This document shows positions 32,537 through 43,129 of a stretch of DNA of 64,000 bases, in pieces. The position numbers and the translations under genes were made by a program. The DNA is taken from NCBI RefSeq assembly GCF_040183065.1, contig NC_091120.1, positions 182,868,396 through 182,932,395 on the forward strand, written 5' to 3'. Origin of the DNA: Periplaneta americana (taxonomy: Eukaryota; Arthropoda; Insecta; Blattodea; Blattidae). Positions within the stretch are counted from its first letter, which is position 1; every line of letters starts with the position of its first letter. Under the pieces are notes generated by a model. The model did no database searches. It was not told the DNA's origin and worked only from the letters and a program-made list of their open reading frames with translations.

Positions 32537-33114
32537 GACAGATATTTAAATAGGATAGGTCGTTACGTAAGTAGAAGGGTAAATGTTTAGACAGATATGG
32601 GTTAGAGAAGTAAATAATGTTAACATGCCCACGTTAAGTTATAACTAGGGACTGGATATTTAGGTTTTTAAGAAGGTCATTTTAGGTTTTTTGAATAGGT
32701 GAAATAGGTTTGTTTTTAGGTTTTATGTCAAACCTGTGAAAGGGGTCGCAAAAATTGCCAGACAGTTAAAAACGTATCCTTATAGTTATTCTTAAAAAAT
32801 AAATGTATACTTATTAAGGCAACATGAACCACGAAACTGACCTCTTCAAGAACCAAACTATGTATCAAAATTCGTAAGATTCGAAATTTTTGTTTCTTTC
32901 CCTTTAACATTATTTGTAGTTTGAATAAATTATTATAACAATTAACATTTTATGTAATATAATTTGCTTGAGATAACTACATAAATTTCAATTTTCAATA
33001 GATAAAAAGTATAGTACATACAGCTTTTGAATTAAATTTGTTCAAACTTAATCAACAATTATTTTGAAAAGTAAAAAACAAACAAAACAACATTTACTGG
33101 TAGGCCTACTGTTC

Positions 33115-35035
33115 CTGGTTGCAGTATATGACCAGATACTTTAAGAGATTCTCAACTGAGACGTTTTTTCTATCGTCTCTCAAGATACATTTGAAGGGCG
33201 AAATGGTTCTTTTGACAGCACATACTTACTTACTGGCTTTTAAGGAACCCGAAGGTTCACATAAGCCCGCCATAGGTCCTTATCCTGAGCAAGATCAATC
33301 CAGTCTCTATCATCATATCCCACCTCCCTCAAATCCATTTTAATATTACCTTCCCATCTATGTCTCGGCCTCCCCAAAGACCTTTTTCCCTCCGACCTCC
33401 CAACTAACACTCTATATGCATTTCTGGATTCGCCCATACGTGCTATATGTCCTGCCCATCTCAAACGTCTGGATTTTATGTTCCTAATTATGTCAGGTGA
33501 AGAATACAATGCGTGCAATTCTGTGTTGTGTAACTTTCTCCATTCTCCAGTAACTTCATCCCTTTTAGCCCGAAATATTTTCCCAACCACCTTATTCTTA
33601 AACATCCGTTATATCTGTTCCTCTCTCAAAGTGAGAGAGTACAAGTTTCACAATCATAAAGAAAAACCGGTAATATAACTGTTTTATAAATTCTAACTTT
33701 CAGACTTTTTGACAGCAGACTGGATGATAAAAGCTTCTCAACCGAATAATAACAGGCATTTCCTATATTTATTCTGTGTTTAATTTCCTCCCGAGTATCA
33801 TTTAGATTTGTTACTGTTGCTCCCAGGTTTTTGAATTTTTCCACCTCTTCAAAGGATAAATTTCCAATTTTTATATTTCCATTTTGTACAATATTCTCGT
33901 CACGAGACATAATCATACACTTTGTCTTTTCGGGATTTACTTCCAAATCTATCTCTTTACTTGCTTCAAGTAAAATTTCCGTGTTTTCCCTAATCGTTTG
34001 TGTATTTTCTCCTAACATATTCACGTCATTCGCATAGACAAAGCAGCTGATGTAACCCGTTCAATTCCAAACCCTCTCTGTTATCCTGGACTTTCCTAAT
34101 GGCAAACTCTAGAGCAAAGTTAAAAAGCAAAGGTGATAGTGCATCTCCTTGCTTTAGCCCACAGTGAATTGGAAACGTATCTGACAGAAACTGACCTATA
34201 CGGACTCTGCTGTACGTTTCACTGAGACACATTTTAATTAATCGAACTAGTTTCTTGGGAATACCAAATTCAATAAGGATATCATATAAAACTTCTCTCT
34301 TAATCGAGTCATATGCCTTTTTGAAACCTATGAACAATTAATGCACTGTGCCCTTATACTCCTATTTTTTCTCCATTATCTGTCGAATACAAACTATCTG
34401 ATCGATAGTCGATCTATTACGCCTAAAACTACACTGATGATCCCCAATAATTTCATCTACATGAGTTAATCTTCTCAAAAGAATATTGGACAAAATTTTG
34501 TACGACGTCAACAAAAGTGATATTCCTTCTTTTAACAGCACATGATGTCATAAATGCAAATTTCATGGCTATCACTGCTGCAGATACCCACGGTAACTGA
34601 AAATTGAAGCTTTCCCCCTGGAGAATGGAGCACACATTTTTCATTTTTTCAAACCCTGGATTCCTCTGCAATACTTTCTTCAGTTTTAATGTGACGGCTT
34701 CACCCACGGTCCTGGTACTTGCTTCTGTAGAAGCGAGTCAATGACACCAATTGCATCTTTCAGTTGTAGCGACGAAGATTCCAAGTGCTCGATATATTTT
34801 GGAAGGCCGCTGAAATGTGCTTTTAGGAAAGCAAGGGACCCATAGATGTGGTCACTGTTAAGTGGAGATTTTGCCTTAGGAATTGAGGCAGCTTCCTCCA
34901 CGTCGAGAATGTTCTCTCTCTTTCGTTCTCTCGAAATATATTGATATTTCTCTCAAAATAAAAAAAAATCAATATATAACGCAGTAAATACAAGATAACG
35001 CTTATCAACAATGATTTAGGTTTTTTTAGGTACTA
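33115..35035 (-). pseudogene. hAT transposase remnant split by a LINE
   Basis: From 35035 down the minus strand reads KAKSPLNSDHIYGSLAFLKA and, after a shift, GEAVTLKLKKVLQRNPGF, then PWVSAAVIAMKFAFMTSCAV. The LINE interrupts right at TSCAVKR. Coding resumes below 33223 with ILRDDRKN-type sequence to the hAT C terminus (LVIYCN-like). Frameshifts make it dead. Confidence 0.75.
33224..34526 (-). mobile_element. LINE-1 family copy inside a hAT
   Basis: Flanked by a 17-bp duplication, TTCTTTTGACAGCACAT (33207-33223) and TTCTTTTAACAGCACAT (34527-34543), one mismatch. On the minus strand it encodes reverse-transcriptase motif A (FKKAYDSI), motif B ([17 protein letters not shown]), then a frameshift and YAND where YADD is expected. 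The thumb and RWAGH..GRPRHRW C terminus follow, then the GTAA tail. 5'-truncated and inactive. Confidence 0.88.
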
Positions 35036-35077
35036 AGTCCAATTTAGATTTTTTAGGTTCAACAGAATTCACATATA

Positions 35078-36158
35078 GGGGAGAAGTGGGTACAGTAAGA
35101 CAGGGAGAACAGTGAGATATTTTTTTATTAGATGGTAAATTTTGATGTTGAAATGTTTGTAACAGTGGAGTTGTATGTTGTATGAGTAAAGTAACAGTAT
35201 TTTCATACTCGATTTGATTCAAGTTATAAAGATGAGTGATAAAAAAATAATTCGTAATTTTTCACTCTAGAAGTAAAATTTTGGCTTGTATTTAATAAAG
35301 GTTATATTGGATATAAAAATTAAATAGAAATATGAATGTTTTGTTGCCTAATACTATGGTATTTGACGTTATGTTTTGCAAAGTTTCGTCTTTCTTGTTT
35401 TGATTTTGAAGTGATGGTGCTATTTTTAAACGAACTATGCGTAAAGGGAACAGTGAGACATGCCATTGAAGGGTGCACTGAGACGTCTCACTGTTCCCAT
35501 TTACCAATGATTTGCAAAAATAAACTGTAATTGTATTACATTTACCGGTAACTAACATTAAAAATGAACATACTAGTAACCAATTTAGGAACTATAGCTT
35601 AAAATAATGGATACATGACATGTTAATGGTTTCTTAAATAAAAAATGTTAACAAAATTAAAAAAAAATATTTAAAAATAATAAAGAATTAAATTAAATTC
35701 TTATAGTTATAAGCTTTGTTGCCACCAAAAATTCATTTTATTTTTAGCAAAAGTTTGAAAAGTCATGGAAAATTCACTTTTCCAAATGTTCCAAATGTTT
35801 CAATGGTTTCGAAGTCAGACATCAAAATGATTCTAAATAAATCTACAGACATGGCAAGATAAAGAGACAGCAAGCTTTCTTTTCTTTTGAAATAAATGTA
35901 AATCATATCAATGTCCGTTAATAGACACTGTGGTGTCTCACTGTACCCTCCTGAATGGGAACAGTGAGACATGTGCATTTTTTTTGACAAACACGCATTG
36001 TATATTATGTCCTTTATCTAGTAACATTTCTGTTTGTGTATTATTGTACTCCATGTTTTAATGTGTATTTCTGTTGCACTTTATTTTAAAAATACTTGAA
36101 ATTTCACTTGCATACATATGTCTTAATATTTTGTGTCTCACTGTTCCCACTACTCCCG
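35078..36158. mobile_element. TA-flanked TIR element B (repeated GGGAACAGTGAGACA)
   Basis: The ends GGGGAGAAGTGGG and, inverted, CGGGAGTAGTGGG lie next to TA (35076-35077, 36159-36160). The motif GGGAACAGTGAGACA or its complement occurs at about 35098-35117, 35446-35460, 35476-35500 (two, overlapping as a palindrome), 35932-35972 (two, back to back) and 36133-36147. No coding region seen. Confidence 0.7.
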
Positions 36159-36263
36159 TATGACTACTACGATCGTGATTCGGAAAATTATTGAAGAAAT
36201 TAGGAGTTCAGAAGCAAGGAAAACATTGGGTAGAAGCCTACAAATCCGGTCCCTAGCTATAAC

Positions 36264-37308
36264 GTAACAGAAAATTAGATAAATGGCCTTACCTCAATAT
36301 CTACCCACTCAACTGTGACGACGATTGCATATTTCAAATTTAGACTTACGTTCTTGAGCCATATCAGTACTGAGCTTCGGTTACAAGGACAAGAAATGTT
36401 GATGTGGACAGGTTATTATTACATGCACGTGTTCTGAAGAAGTGACAGCTGTACTCGAGGAGGAACATGTCAAAGACAGCGATATCGCAACGACAACGTA
36501 CGACATACACTTTCAATTTTAACAAAGAACAAATTTGAAGTTCTCATGACGAATCTTGTCAAATTGATATTACTAGTATGTATAATTGATTGTACTATAT
36601 TTATTTACATACCATGGTATTCGTATATCGCTTCACTGCTAGAATAAGGAAAGTGTGAAAAAAAAACCTTAATAGTACCATAAAGTATTAATTATAGTCA
36701 CAGTCTAGTTGAAATATATACATAAGAGTTTTACAATATAGTCTACTAGTATAACACAAAGGTTTAATATCAATGCCAGAGTGCTGCATTGGAGTTAAAT
36801 CGCTCGCTTGAACTCGGTTGAGTGTCGCACCCTCGAGTGAGATACGATCGGTCGTGATACGCTCGTAATAAATAGAAGCACAGTACAAGGTCATCTCACC
36901 GACATGTCTTAACTTGTATGGAAGGCGACAGATAAGATACGCATATGTTTTGCTCACACGGTAAAAATAAGGCTTTGTTTTCTGCGTTTATGACAAACGT
37001 TTAATGGAACAGTCTAATGGAACGTACCAAAACAGGAACATGAAGTTATAAATAAAATAGTATGAAATACTTCGATATACAGTTATTATTGCTAATTAAT
37101 AATTATTCAATATATGATTTACCACACATAATATGATAGGTCCATACATAGTGTTCCGCCTATGTAATGTAGAAACGTTTTACAAAATATTATTGATAAA
37201 AAGCAGTAGATTAATAACAATATTAGTACAGAGATAACGTCACAGAAAATATAATAAAACCAATAATCATGCTGTAAAACTGTTACAGACGCAAAGATTG
37301 ATACACTA

Positions 37309-37310
<2 letters not shown>
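36264..37310. other. Unassigned DNA
   Basis: On the minus strand ATGGCTCAAGAAC followed by a perfect donor GTAAGT (36364-36346) could be a 13-nt first coding segment, but nothing supports it further. 36790-36870 is comparatively GC-rich. No other feature. Confidence 0.25.
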
Positions 37311-37311
<1 letters not shown>

Positions 37312-37358
<47 letters not shown>

Positions 37359-37371
37359 TACTACTACTAGA
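37312..37371. repeat. ATT/ACT microsatellite
   Basis: A run of ATT triplets passing into ACT. The long minus-strand frame across it is repeat translation, not a gene. Confidence 0.9.
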
Positions 37372-37646
37372 AAACTTGATACAGTTGTTGCATTATCGTG
37401 ATTGTGTTCTCCGTTTATAATAATTATATTTACATCCAATAACATCTATCAGATGTGGCAAAAACAAAATCACTTCTGTGTAGGGGGGAAAAAAAGAAAA
37501 AAAAAACATTTACCTACAACATTTATATTAAATTTTAAAGCAAGTTTTGTAGTTGTACTATGGAGAGCCTAGTTAAACACTGCAAAGTTTTGAAATCATA
37601 AACACCTATGATGTTACTACATAGTTCATCACTGTAACAAGAACGA

Positions 37647-37910
37647 ATGTCTAACGCTCGGCTTATACCGTTCGAGGATTTATCGCTCGCGACAATTTTA
37701 CCCATCATGCATGTGCGCTACCTATCGGATTATGCAATGAACTACTTGGAGCTCGAACGAAAACGTCCGATGCAGACCTCTGATCAATACTTAATACAAG
37801 ACAGAAATATTTATGAATCGTTGTTCAATATCATGAATTCACCTACAGAAAAGGAGACACGAGAAATTAGGTACTTCGTTAATTTGGCCCTTAATAATCT
37901 TATGTTTTGA
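37647..37910 (+). CDS. Small ORF of unknown function
   Basis: An ATG opens 87 codons with ordinary amino-acid composition (MSNARLIPFEDLSLATI..., ...QDRNIYESLFNIMNSP...), ending at TGA. No signal peptide, membrane segment or known motif is visible and no splice signals are obvious. It could be a genuine small gene, an exon or a transposon remnant; I do not recognise it. Confidence 0.25.
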   Translation: MSNARLIPFEDLSLATILPIMHVRYLSDYAMNYLELERKRPMQTSDQYLIQDRNIYESLFNIMNSPTEKETREIRYFVNLALNNLMF

Positions 37911-38092
37911 GTTTGATATTTTTTTATATCCATAAGTAGGCTATTAAGGATTTTTACTGCCATATAACGCACTTCTTTTTGATAGCACGATAGACTTAAC
38001 GATGGAGTATAAAAGTAATTTTTTACGAGTATTTATACTATGAACTGTTGAATTAATTACAAAGTTTTCACGATTACATACGGGGAAGTTTA
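37911..38092. other. Unassigned DNA
   Basis: AT-rich; nothing seen. Confidence 0.4.
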
Positions 38093-38325
38093 TTAATGAA
38101 ATATATACTGACAAGCCATGGACATTATTTGTAGTTTCTTGAAAATGGTCCTACACGATTCCCTAGATTTGGCAATTGTTCTAATTACTCTTTCTTGTAG
38201 TAGGGATATACTGTTATTATTTGTATAATTTCTCCAGAATATTATTCCAAAACTCATTATTGAGTGAAAGTCTGCAAAGTATACTGTTTTGAAGGTATTG
38301 ATATTTACTATCTCTTGCATAAATA
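38093..38325 (-). pseudogene. LINE (jockey/CR1-like) C-terminal fragment
   Basis: Minus-strand frame with VYFADFHSIMSFGIIFWRN, SISLLQERVIRTIAKS and RESCRTIFKKLQIM, the region after the reverse-transcriptase thumb in a widespread insect LINE. It is cut off upstream by a mariner insertion, and the frame is lost beyond that. Confidence 0.75.
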
Positions 38326-39246
38326 CGAGGCGCATCCACTAAGTAAGTTGCCCTATTTAAAAAAAAACACACACTTTCTGGAAAACATTTATTGGCAACA
38401 GGTACAGCAATGTTTCAGCTATTTTTCAACATAGCCACCATCAGAATTGCGACACTTGTCGTATCGTGGGATCAACTTTTGTATCCCTCTGTCGTAGAAC
38501 TCTGCCGCCTGTGAATGGAACCAGCGTGTGACAGACGACTTCAGTTCTTCGTCGTTGCCAAAACGCTCACCGGAGGACAGGAATTTCTTGAGGTGCAAGA
38601 AAACGTGAACATCGCTGGGAGCAAGATCAGGACTGTAGGGTGGATGATGAAACAACTCCCAGCCAAATTCCGTCAAAACAGCTGCTGTGCGCCGAGCCGT
38701 ATGTGGACGAGCATTGTCACGGAGGAGCACAACACCTGCAGTAAGCATTCCACGCCTCTTGTTTTGAATGGCACGTCGCAATTTTCGCAGTGTTTCACAG
38801 TAACGGTCAGCGTTCACTGTTTCACCTCTTGGAAGGAAGTCAATGAGCAGAATGCCCTTCCTGTCCCAGAACACCGTGCACATCACTTTCCGTACCGACA
38901 GCGTCTGTTTGAATTTCGTCCTGACCGGAGATCCACTATGCCGCCAATGCATTGACTGCTGCTTGGTTTCCGGGTGAAGTGCGAAATCCAAGTCTCATCG
39001 CCCGTGACGATCCTGTCGAGAAACTCGTCGCCGTCATCGTGATACCGCTGCAGAAATGTCAGTGCTGCTGAATAAGAGCTTCCATTTCGGACCACTGCTG
39101 CCACGCTACTGCCACCAGGCGGGACCTGTCCGGCTGGCATATGATTGATACGTCATAGATCTGTTACGCATGCGCAATTGACACGGCTAATTACGTTTAC
39201 TTTCAAGGGGAAAAAATCGGGAAACTTACTTTGTGGATGCGCCTCG
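38326..39246 (-). mobile_element. Mariner element with internal deletion
   Basis: TIRs CGAGGCGCATCCACTAAGTA and, inverted, CGAGGCGCATCCACAAAGTA, flanked by TA (38324-38325, 39247-39248). At 921 bp it is about 350 bp short of a full mariner; the missing part corresponds to the N-terminal DNA-binding domain. Confidence 0.9.
38419..39140 (-). pseudogene. Mariner transposase, N-terminally deleted and frameshifted
   Basis: From 39140 down: FLDRIVTGDETWISHFT (first catalytic Asp), a frameshift near 38990, then WDRKGILLIDFLPRG, VVLLRDNARPHTA (second Asp) and HHPPYSPDLAPSDVHVF (third Asp; DD34D type). It ends KLIPRYDKCRNSDGGYVEK. The 190-residue catalytic half is uninterrupted, but without the DNA-binding domain it cannot act. 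Confidence 0.88.
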
Positions 39247-39272
39247 TATAATAAGAAAACATGCTGAATTTA

Positions 39273-39716
39273 TATATATTATTATTATAATGTACCGAAG
39301 TACATATGATATTTCCATGCAGATATTCTGCGTCATCATACGATGAAAGAGTAATGGAACGGAGAAAAATTCTCTCCGGCGCCGGGATTTGAACCCGGGT
39401 TTTCAGCTCTACGTGCTGACGCTTCATCCACTAAGCCACACCGGATTCCACCCCGGCGTCGGAAGAATCGTCTCAGTCGTAAGTTCCAACTCTTGGGTTC
39501 CCTCTAGTGGCCGCCCTCTGCACTACGTCATAGATATCTATGAACCTAGGACCGAAGTCCCAAGAGTTGGAACTTACTATTGAGACGATTCTTCCGACGC
39601 CGGGGTGGAATCCGGTGTGGCTTAGTGGATAAAGCGTCAGCACGTAGAGCTGAAAACCCGGGTTCAAATCCCGGCGCCGGAGAGAATTTTTCTCCGTTCC
39701 ATTACTCTTTCATCGT
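39273..39716. mobile_element. Head-to-head SINE dimer with single target duplication
   Basis: Flanked by ATGCTGAATTTA (39261-39272 and 39717-39728). The left half is a full SINE on the minus strand: an ATT-type tail (39275-39290), a body with TGTACTTCGGTACATTA, and a tRNA-like head (39445-39380; B box GGTTCAAATCC). The right half is the head region again, inverted (head 39617-39680), without body. The arms are about 160 bp and near-identical, with a loop of about 65 bp. The tRNA-like parts lack a proper anticodon loop. Confidence 0.85.
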
Positions 39717-39728
39717 ATGCTGAATTTA

Positions 39729-39917
39729 GTTTTGGGGTAATTTCTTTAATATAGTTGTCCCAATTTAATATAGGCCTAATTACGTATTTATAAGGCTAGA
39801 AATTTGGTTGTTGTTTCTACAGTGATACTCTTTTGTTTAGCAGCGCGGTTTTCCTTTTCCCGTCGTCCGCCGCTAGGAGCTCATCCGGTCTGCCGGGACT
39901 GAAACATTTAGTAGGCC
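39729..39917. other. Unassigned DNA
   Basis: Contains TAGGCCTA at 39771-39778 and 39912-39919. No gene. Confidence 0.4.
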
Positions 39918-39930
39918 TATAGGAATTTGT

Positions 39931-40280
39931 GTCCCGCGCCGTGGCGTCGCGGTCTAAGGCATCCCGCCTAGGACTCGCGTTACGGAATGCGCGCTGGTTC
40001 GAGTCCTCATGGGGGAAGAAATTTTCTCATGAAATTTCGGCCAGTGTATGGGACCGGTGCCCACCCAGCATCGTGATGCACTTTGGGAGCTACGATAGGT
40101 AGCGAAATCCGGTTGCGAATACCAGCTATAACGGCTGGGGGGATCATCGTGCTAACCACACGATACCGCCATTCTGGTTGGATGATCGTTCATCTCTGCT
40201 TCGGTATGTGGGCGTGAGGCCAGCAGCCGGCTGGTCGGTCTAGGCCCTTCACTGGCTGTAGCGCCACGGATTATTATTAT
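39931..40280 (+). mobile_element. Full-length tRNA-derived SINE (350 bp)
   Basis: Flanked by a perfect 13-bp duplication TATAGGAATTTGT (39918-39930 and 40281-40293). The head has an A-box-like TGGCGTCGCGGTCTAAGG and a B box GGTTCGAGTCC. The GC-rich body includes TGGGAGCTACGATAGGTAG and GGCCAGCAGCCGGCTGGTCG. The end is CGCCACGG plus an ATT repeat. It is intact enough to be a young insertion. Confidence 0.92.
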
Positions 40281-40492
40281 TATAGGAATTTGTACTTACC
40301 CAGCTCAATGTAGGTGTTAAAAAGTCCCCCACCAACTGCTATACACTGTTGACACCTTCTTATGAAATTGTTAATGACTTCAAGAAGTTCTGTTTCACTG
40401 AATGACTCGATTTTAGCTCTTATATAGTCTTTAAGCTCATTTATCCCAGATATGTCTGAAATATTTTTTTGCAATTTTTGTGTATTTTTCAA
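40280..40492 (-). pseudogene. Tc1/mariner-like transposase C-terminal tail
   Basis: Minus-strand frame with LLEVINNFIRRCQQCIAVGG, the pattern of the last helix and C(I)..GG end of a Tc1/mariner-group transposase. Only the tail remains; the SINE landed just downstream of it. Confidence 0.5.
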
Positions 40493-41012
40493 ATCTCATT
40501 TAAAGCAGTATATAACTGAAGTATTTGTATGGTGTCGAAACATTCTAGTTGTAACTGGTTGAGCTAGAAACAGGTGTCCTTTTAAAAGGACAGTAGGCAT
40601 ATGAGCATACATTTTGAGGAATAATTGTATACTATGCTTACATGAAAGGAAACAATGTAATTGTTGTAATTTACAATTATTATTATTATTGTTGTTATTA
40701 TTAGTAACAAATTATTACGTTATTATTTTATTATAGTTCCTTTATTATTACTACTAATATGATTCTGAAGAATGATGCATTGTGGCTAAATTCGTTTTAA
40801 CTCTAGAATGCTATCGTCATTGAATAGTACCGTATTGCTATTGATACGTAAAAATAAGTAATAGGCGAAAAGAGTGTTGAAGTTTCGAGGAGGAGGTTAT
40901 ATTGGGAGAGAAGTGATGAATCATATAATGAAGCAGTTGCTGTGGCAATATCGAAAGACAGGTTTCAGTTCATTTTCTAAAATCTACATTGTTATGACAA
41001 TGAAAATTTAGA

Positions 41013-42156
41013 TCTATACTAATAATAAATCTGTAGCCAAAATTTTTCTGGTAATTTTCGATTTTCCAAAAATAATTGGTCCTAACATATATAATTAACC
41101 ACCCTGAAACCGAAAATCGCTTTTTTGAAATTTTTGTTTGTGTCTGTCTGTCTGTCTGTATGTTTGTTACCTTTTCACGCGATAATGGCTGAACGGATTT
41201 CGACGAAAATTGGAATATAAATTAAGTTCGTTGTAACTTATATTTTAGGCTATATGGCATTCAAAATACATTATTTAAAAGGGGGGTTATAAGGGGGCCT
41301 GAATTAAATAAATCGAAATATCTCGCTTATTATTGATTTGTGTGAAAATGTTACATAACAAAAGTTTCTTTAAAAATAATTTGCGATAAGTTTTATTCCT
41401 GGAAAAATTTTGATAGGACTGATATTTAATGAGATAAAGGAGTTTTAAAATTAAAATAACTGCCATCTTAAGGCAGTGTAATGAATTAAAAAACAAATGA
41501 CTTCGTCTATAAGGGGCCTTGGACAGCAACAATCGAAAGCTATGAAAGATAGCCTACAGATAATGTTTCTGCGTTTCCATGAAATAATATCGGAAGCTAA
41601 ATTAACCGATTTGTATAATTAATTATTAATTCACCATTGGAAAGTGTAGTTTCTCTAGATGGACATAATGCTATAATGATATCACAGTAACTTCTGAGTG
41701 AATCGAGGACAGGTAAGATTAAAATAGATTCTTATTCACAGAAAACTTGATAGGCTATTCTGTATATTCGTTTCCTATATTTCCTAAACTAATTTTTATG
41801 ACCAAATGAGTGGTCTCTGGATCAAAATGATCGCATTTTAATTTTTTAATTCAATTTAAATTAAGTAACATAATAAACGATTTATCCTTCTATCAAACAC
41901 GAATGTTCCCTGGATCAAATGTCCTATTTTAATTATATAATTAAATAGGGACGTAGATGGGAGGATAATATTAAAATGGATTTGTGGGAGGTGGGGTATG
42001 ATAGAGACTGGATTAATCTTGCACAGGATAGGGACCGATGGCGGGCTTATGTGAGGGCGGCAATGAACCTTCGGGTTCCTTAAAAGCCATTTGTAAGTAA
42101 GTAATTACTTTATATTTACTTCTAACGGGTGCAGCGGAGCGCACGGGTACGGCTAA
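41013..42156 (+). mobile_element. Helitron-like element, copy 2
   Basis: It begins TCTATACTAATAATAAA preceded by A, and ends with the hairpin GTGCAGC-GGA-GCGCAC, then GGGTACGGCTAA, followed by T. This is the A^T insertion of Helitrons without target duplication. It aligns with 20489-21634 inverted. A short LINE tail (41948-42105) is nested near its 3' end. No Rep/helicase gene. Confidence 0.85.
41948..42105 (+). mobile_element. LINE-1 family 3' tip inside a Helitron
   Basis: A 5'-truncated fragment encoding [18 protein letters not shown] to RAAMNLRVP with stop, then AAAAGCCATTTGTAAGTAAG. The other Helitron copy shows the empty site. The CATTTGTAAG ending is shared with the copy at 62182-62478 and differs from the other family members. 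Confidence 0.85.
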
Positions 42157-42272
42157 TAGAAAATAAGACCTCTTCCAAAAATACTAAATGAAAAACAATA
42201 GAAACTTATGTCCGTTCAACACCTTCCTCCAGAACGTCACCAGTCTTCCACTTGTAAACAGATCCTGCTGTG

Positions 42273-42545
42273 CAAATCTGGCTTTCAGGTATATCTCCCT
42301 GTGAAGCAGACTTCAATAATTTGAAAGGAAAAATTGTTCCGGAACCTTGTATCGATCCCAGGACCTTTGGCTTAGCGAACCAACGCTCTGCCGACTAGCT
42401 ACCTAGCAACTACACCCGACACTGTCTCAACTTTTCCATTCATATCCACACACCTCAGTGGGCTGACAAGACGCCAGAAACCCAATTTTGAGTGCACACG
42501 AACTGTGTGTGGCATTTTGTAGGTTGCATTATAGTGATATGTCTG
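42273..42545 (-). mobile_element. Degenerate tRNA-headed SINE, single copy
   Basis: It matches one half of the dimer at 31972-32536: the GGTATATCTCCCTGTGAAG start, a decayed head near 42340-42400, and GTGAGTGCACA-like body sequence. It is more diverged than the dimer and has no inverted partner. Confidence 0.65.
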
Positions 42546-43129
42546 TATTTGAGATGAAATTTCGCCCGTAACATAATTTTCAAACGTAGATAGCATTTCA
42601 TGCAGGGAAAATTCACTAAAACTGAAATAGCGAAACAATTTCAAAATATATGGGGATATGCCTACTGTCCTTTTAAAAGGACACATAAGTATTCGTCATT
42701 GCCATGTCGCAATGAATAGATATTTCGAACGCATTGTGGTTTCACGTTATATTTATGTTCATTAGGAGTCATTTGATCTACAACAATTTGTAAAATAATT
42801 CCGAACTGTAAAAATATTTAACATTCTTATCTGATTTGCATCTCGGATGCCATAGCTGAAATAAACGAACAATTCTCACGTCCATATTTCAAACTCAACG
42901 ATGACCAGAACTCTCATTACCAGACTTAACACACCTAGCAAGCCTCTATTTAAGACCAGTAATAGTGACAACTGTGAAAAATCAAATGCGTCAACTGTAG
43001 GGAGGATAATTTGAAACATTGACAACTGTCCTTTTAATAGGGCAGTATGCGGTTTTTCGCATGAACCTTATTTCTAAGTGCCCTTCATAAATAGACATCG
43101 CATGGTGTTAAATCTGGACTTCGTGGGGC
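42546..43129. other. Unassigned DNA
   Basis: Contains two of the TGTCCTTTT palindromic motifs (42666, 43027). No gene. Confidence 0.4.

Larger units (their letters stand above)
32646..36255 (-). mobile_element. hAT element (3.6 kb) with two nested insertions
   Basis: The TIRs are TAGGGACTGGAT and, inverted on the right, TAGGGACCGGAT. They are flanked by GTTATAAC (32638-32645) and GCTATAAC (36256-36263), an 8-bp duplication with one mismatch. It carries a LINE (33224-34526) and element B (35078-36158). Without them the hAT is about 1.2 kb and internally deleted. Confidence 0.82.
40575..42683. repeat. Region bounded by an inverted palindromic motif
   Basis: TGTCCTTTTAAAAGGACA at 40575-40592 continues into GTAGGCATAT; at 42666-42683 the same motif is preceded by ATATGCCTAC, i.e. 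the inverse. A third, weaker copy is at 43027-43044. This could be a TIR element now carrying a Helitron (41013-42156) and a SINE fragment. The two ends are the only direct evidence. Confidence 0.4.

Noticed and set aside
37119..37445. 108-residue hydrophobic protein (minus strand)
   Set aside because: Its hydrophobic run is a translated ATT microsatellite.
38515..38955. 146-residue ORF on the plus strand
   Set aside because: Antisense of the mariner transposase.
39617..39680. tRNA gene (plus strand)
   Set aside because: Part of the SINE dimer; no proper anticodon loop, and it continues directly into SINE sequence.
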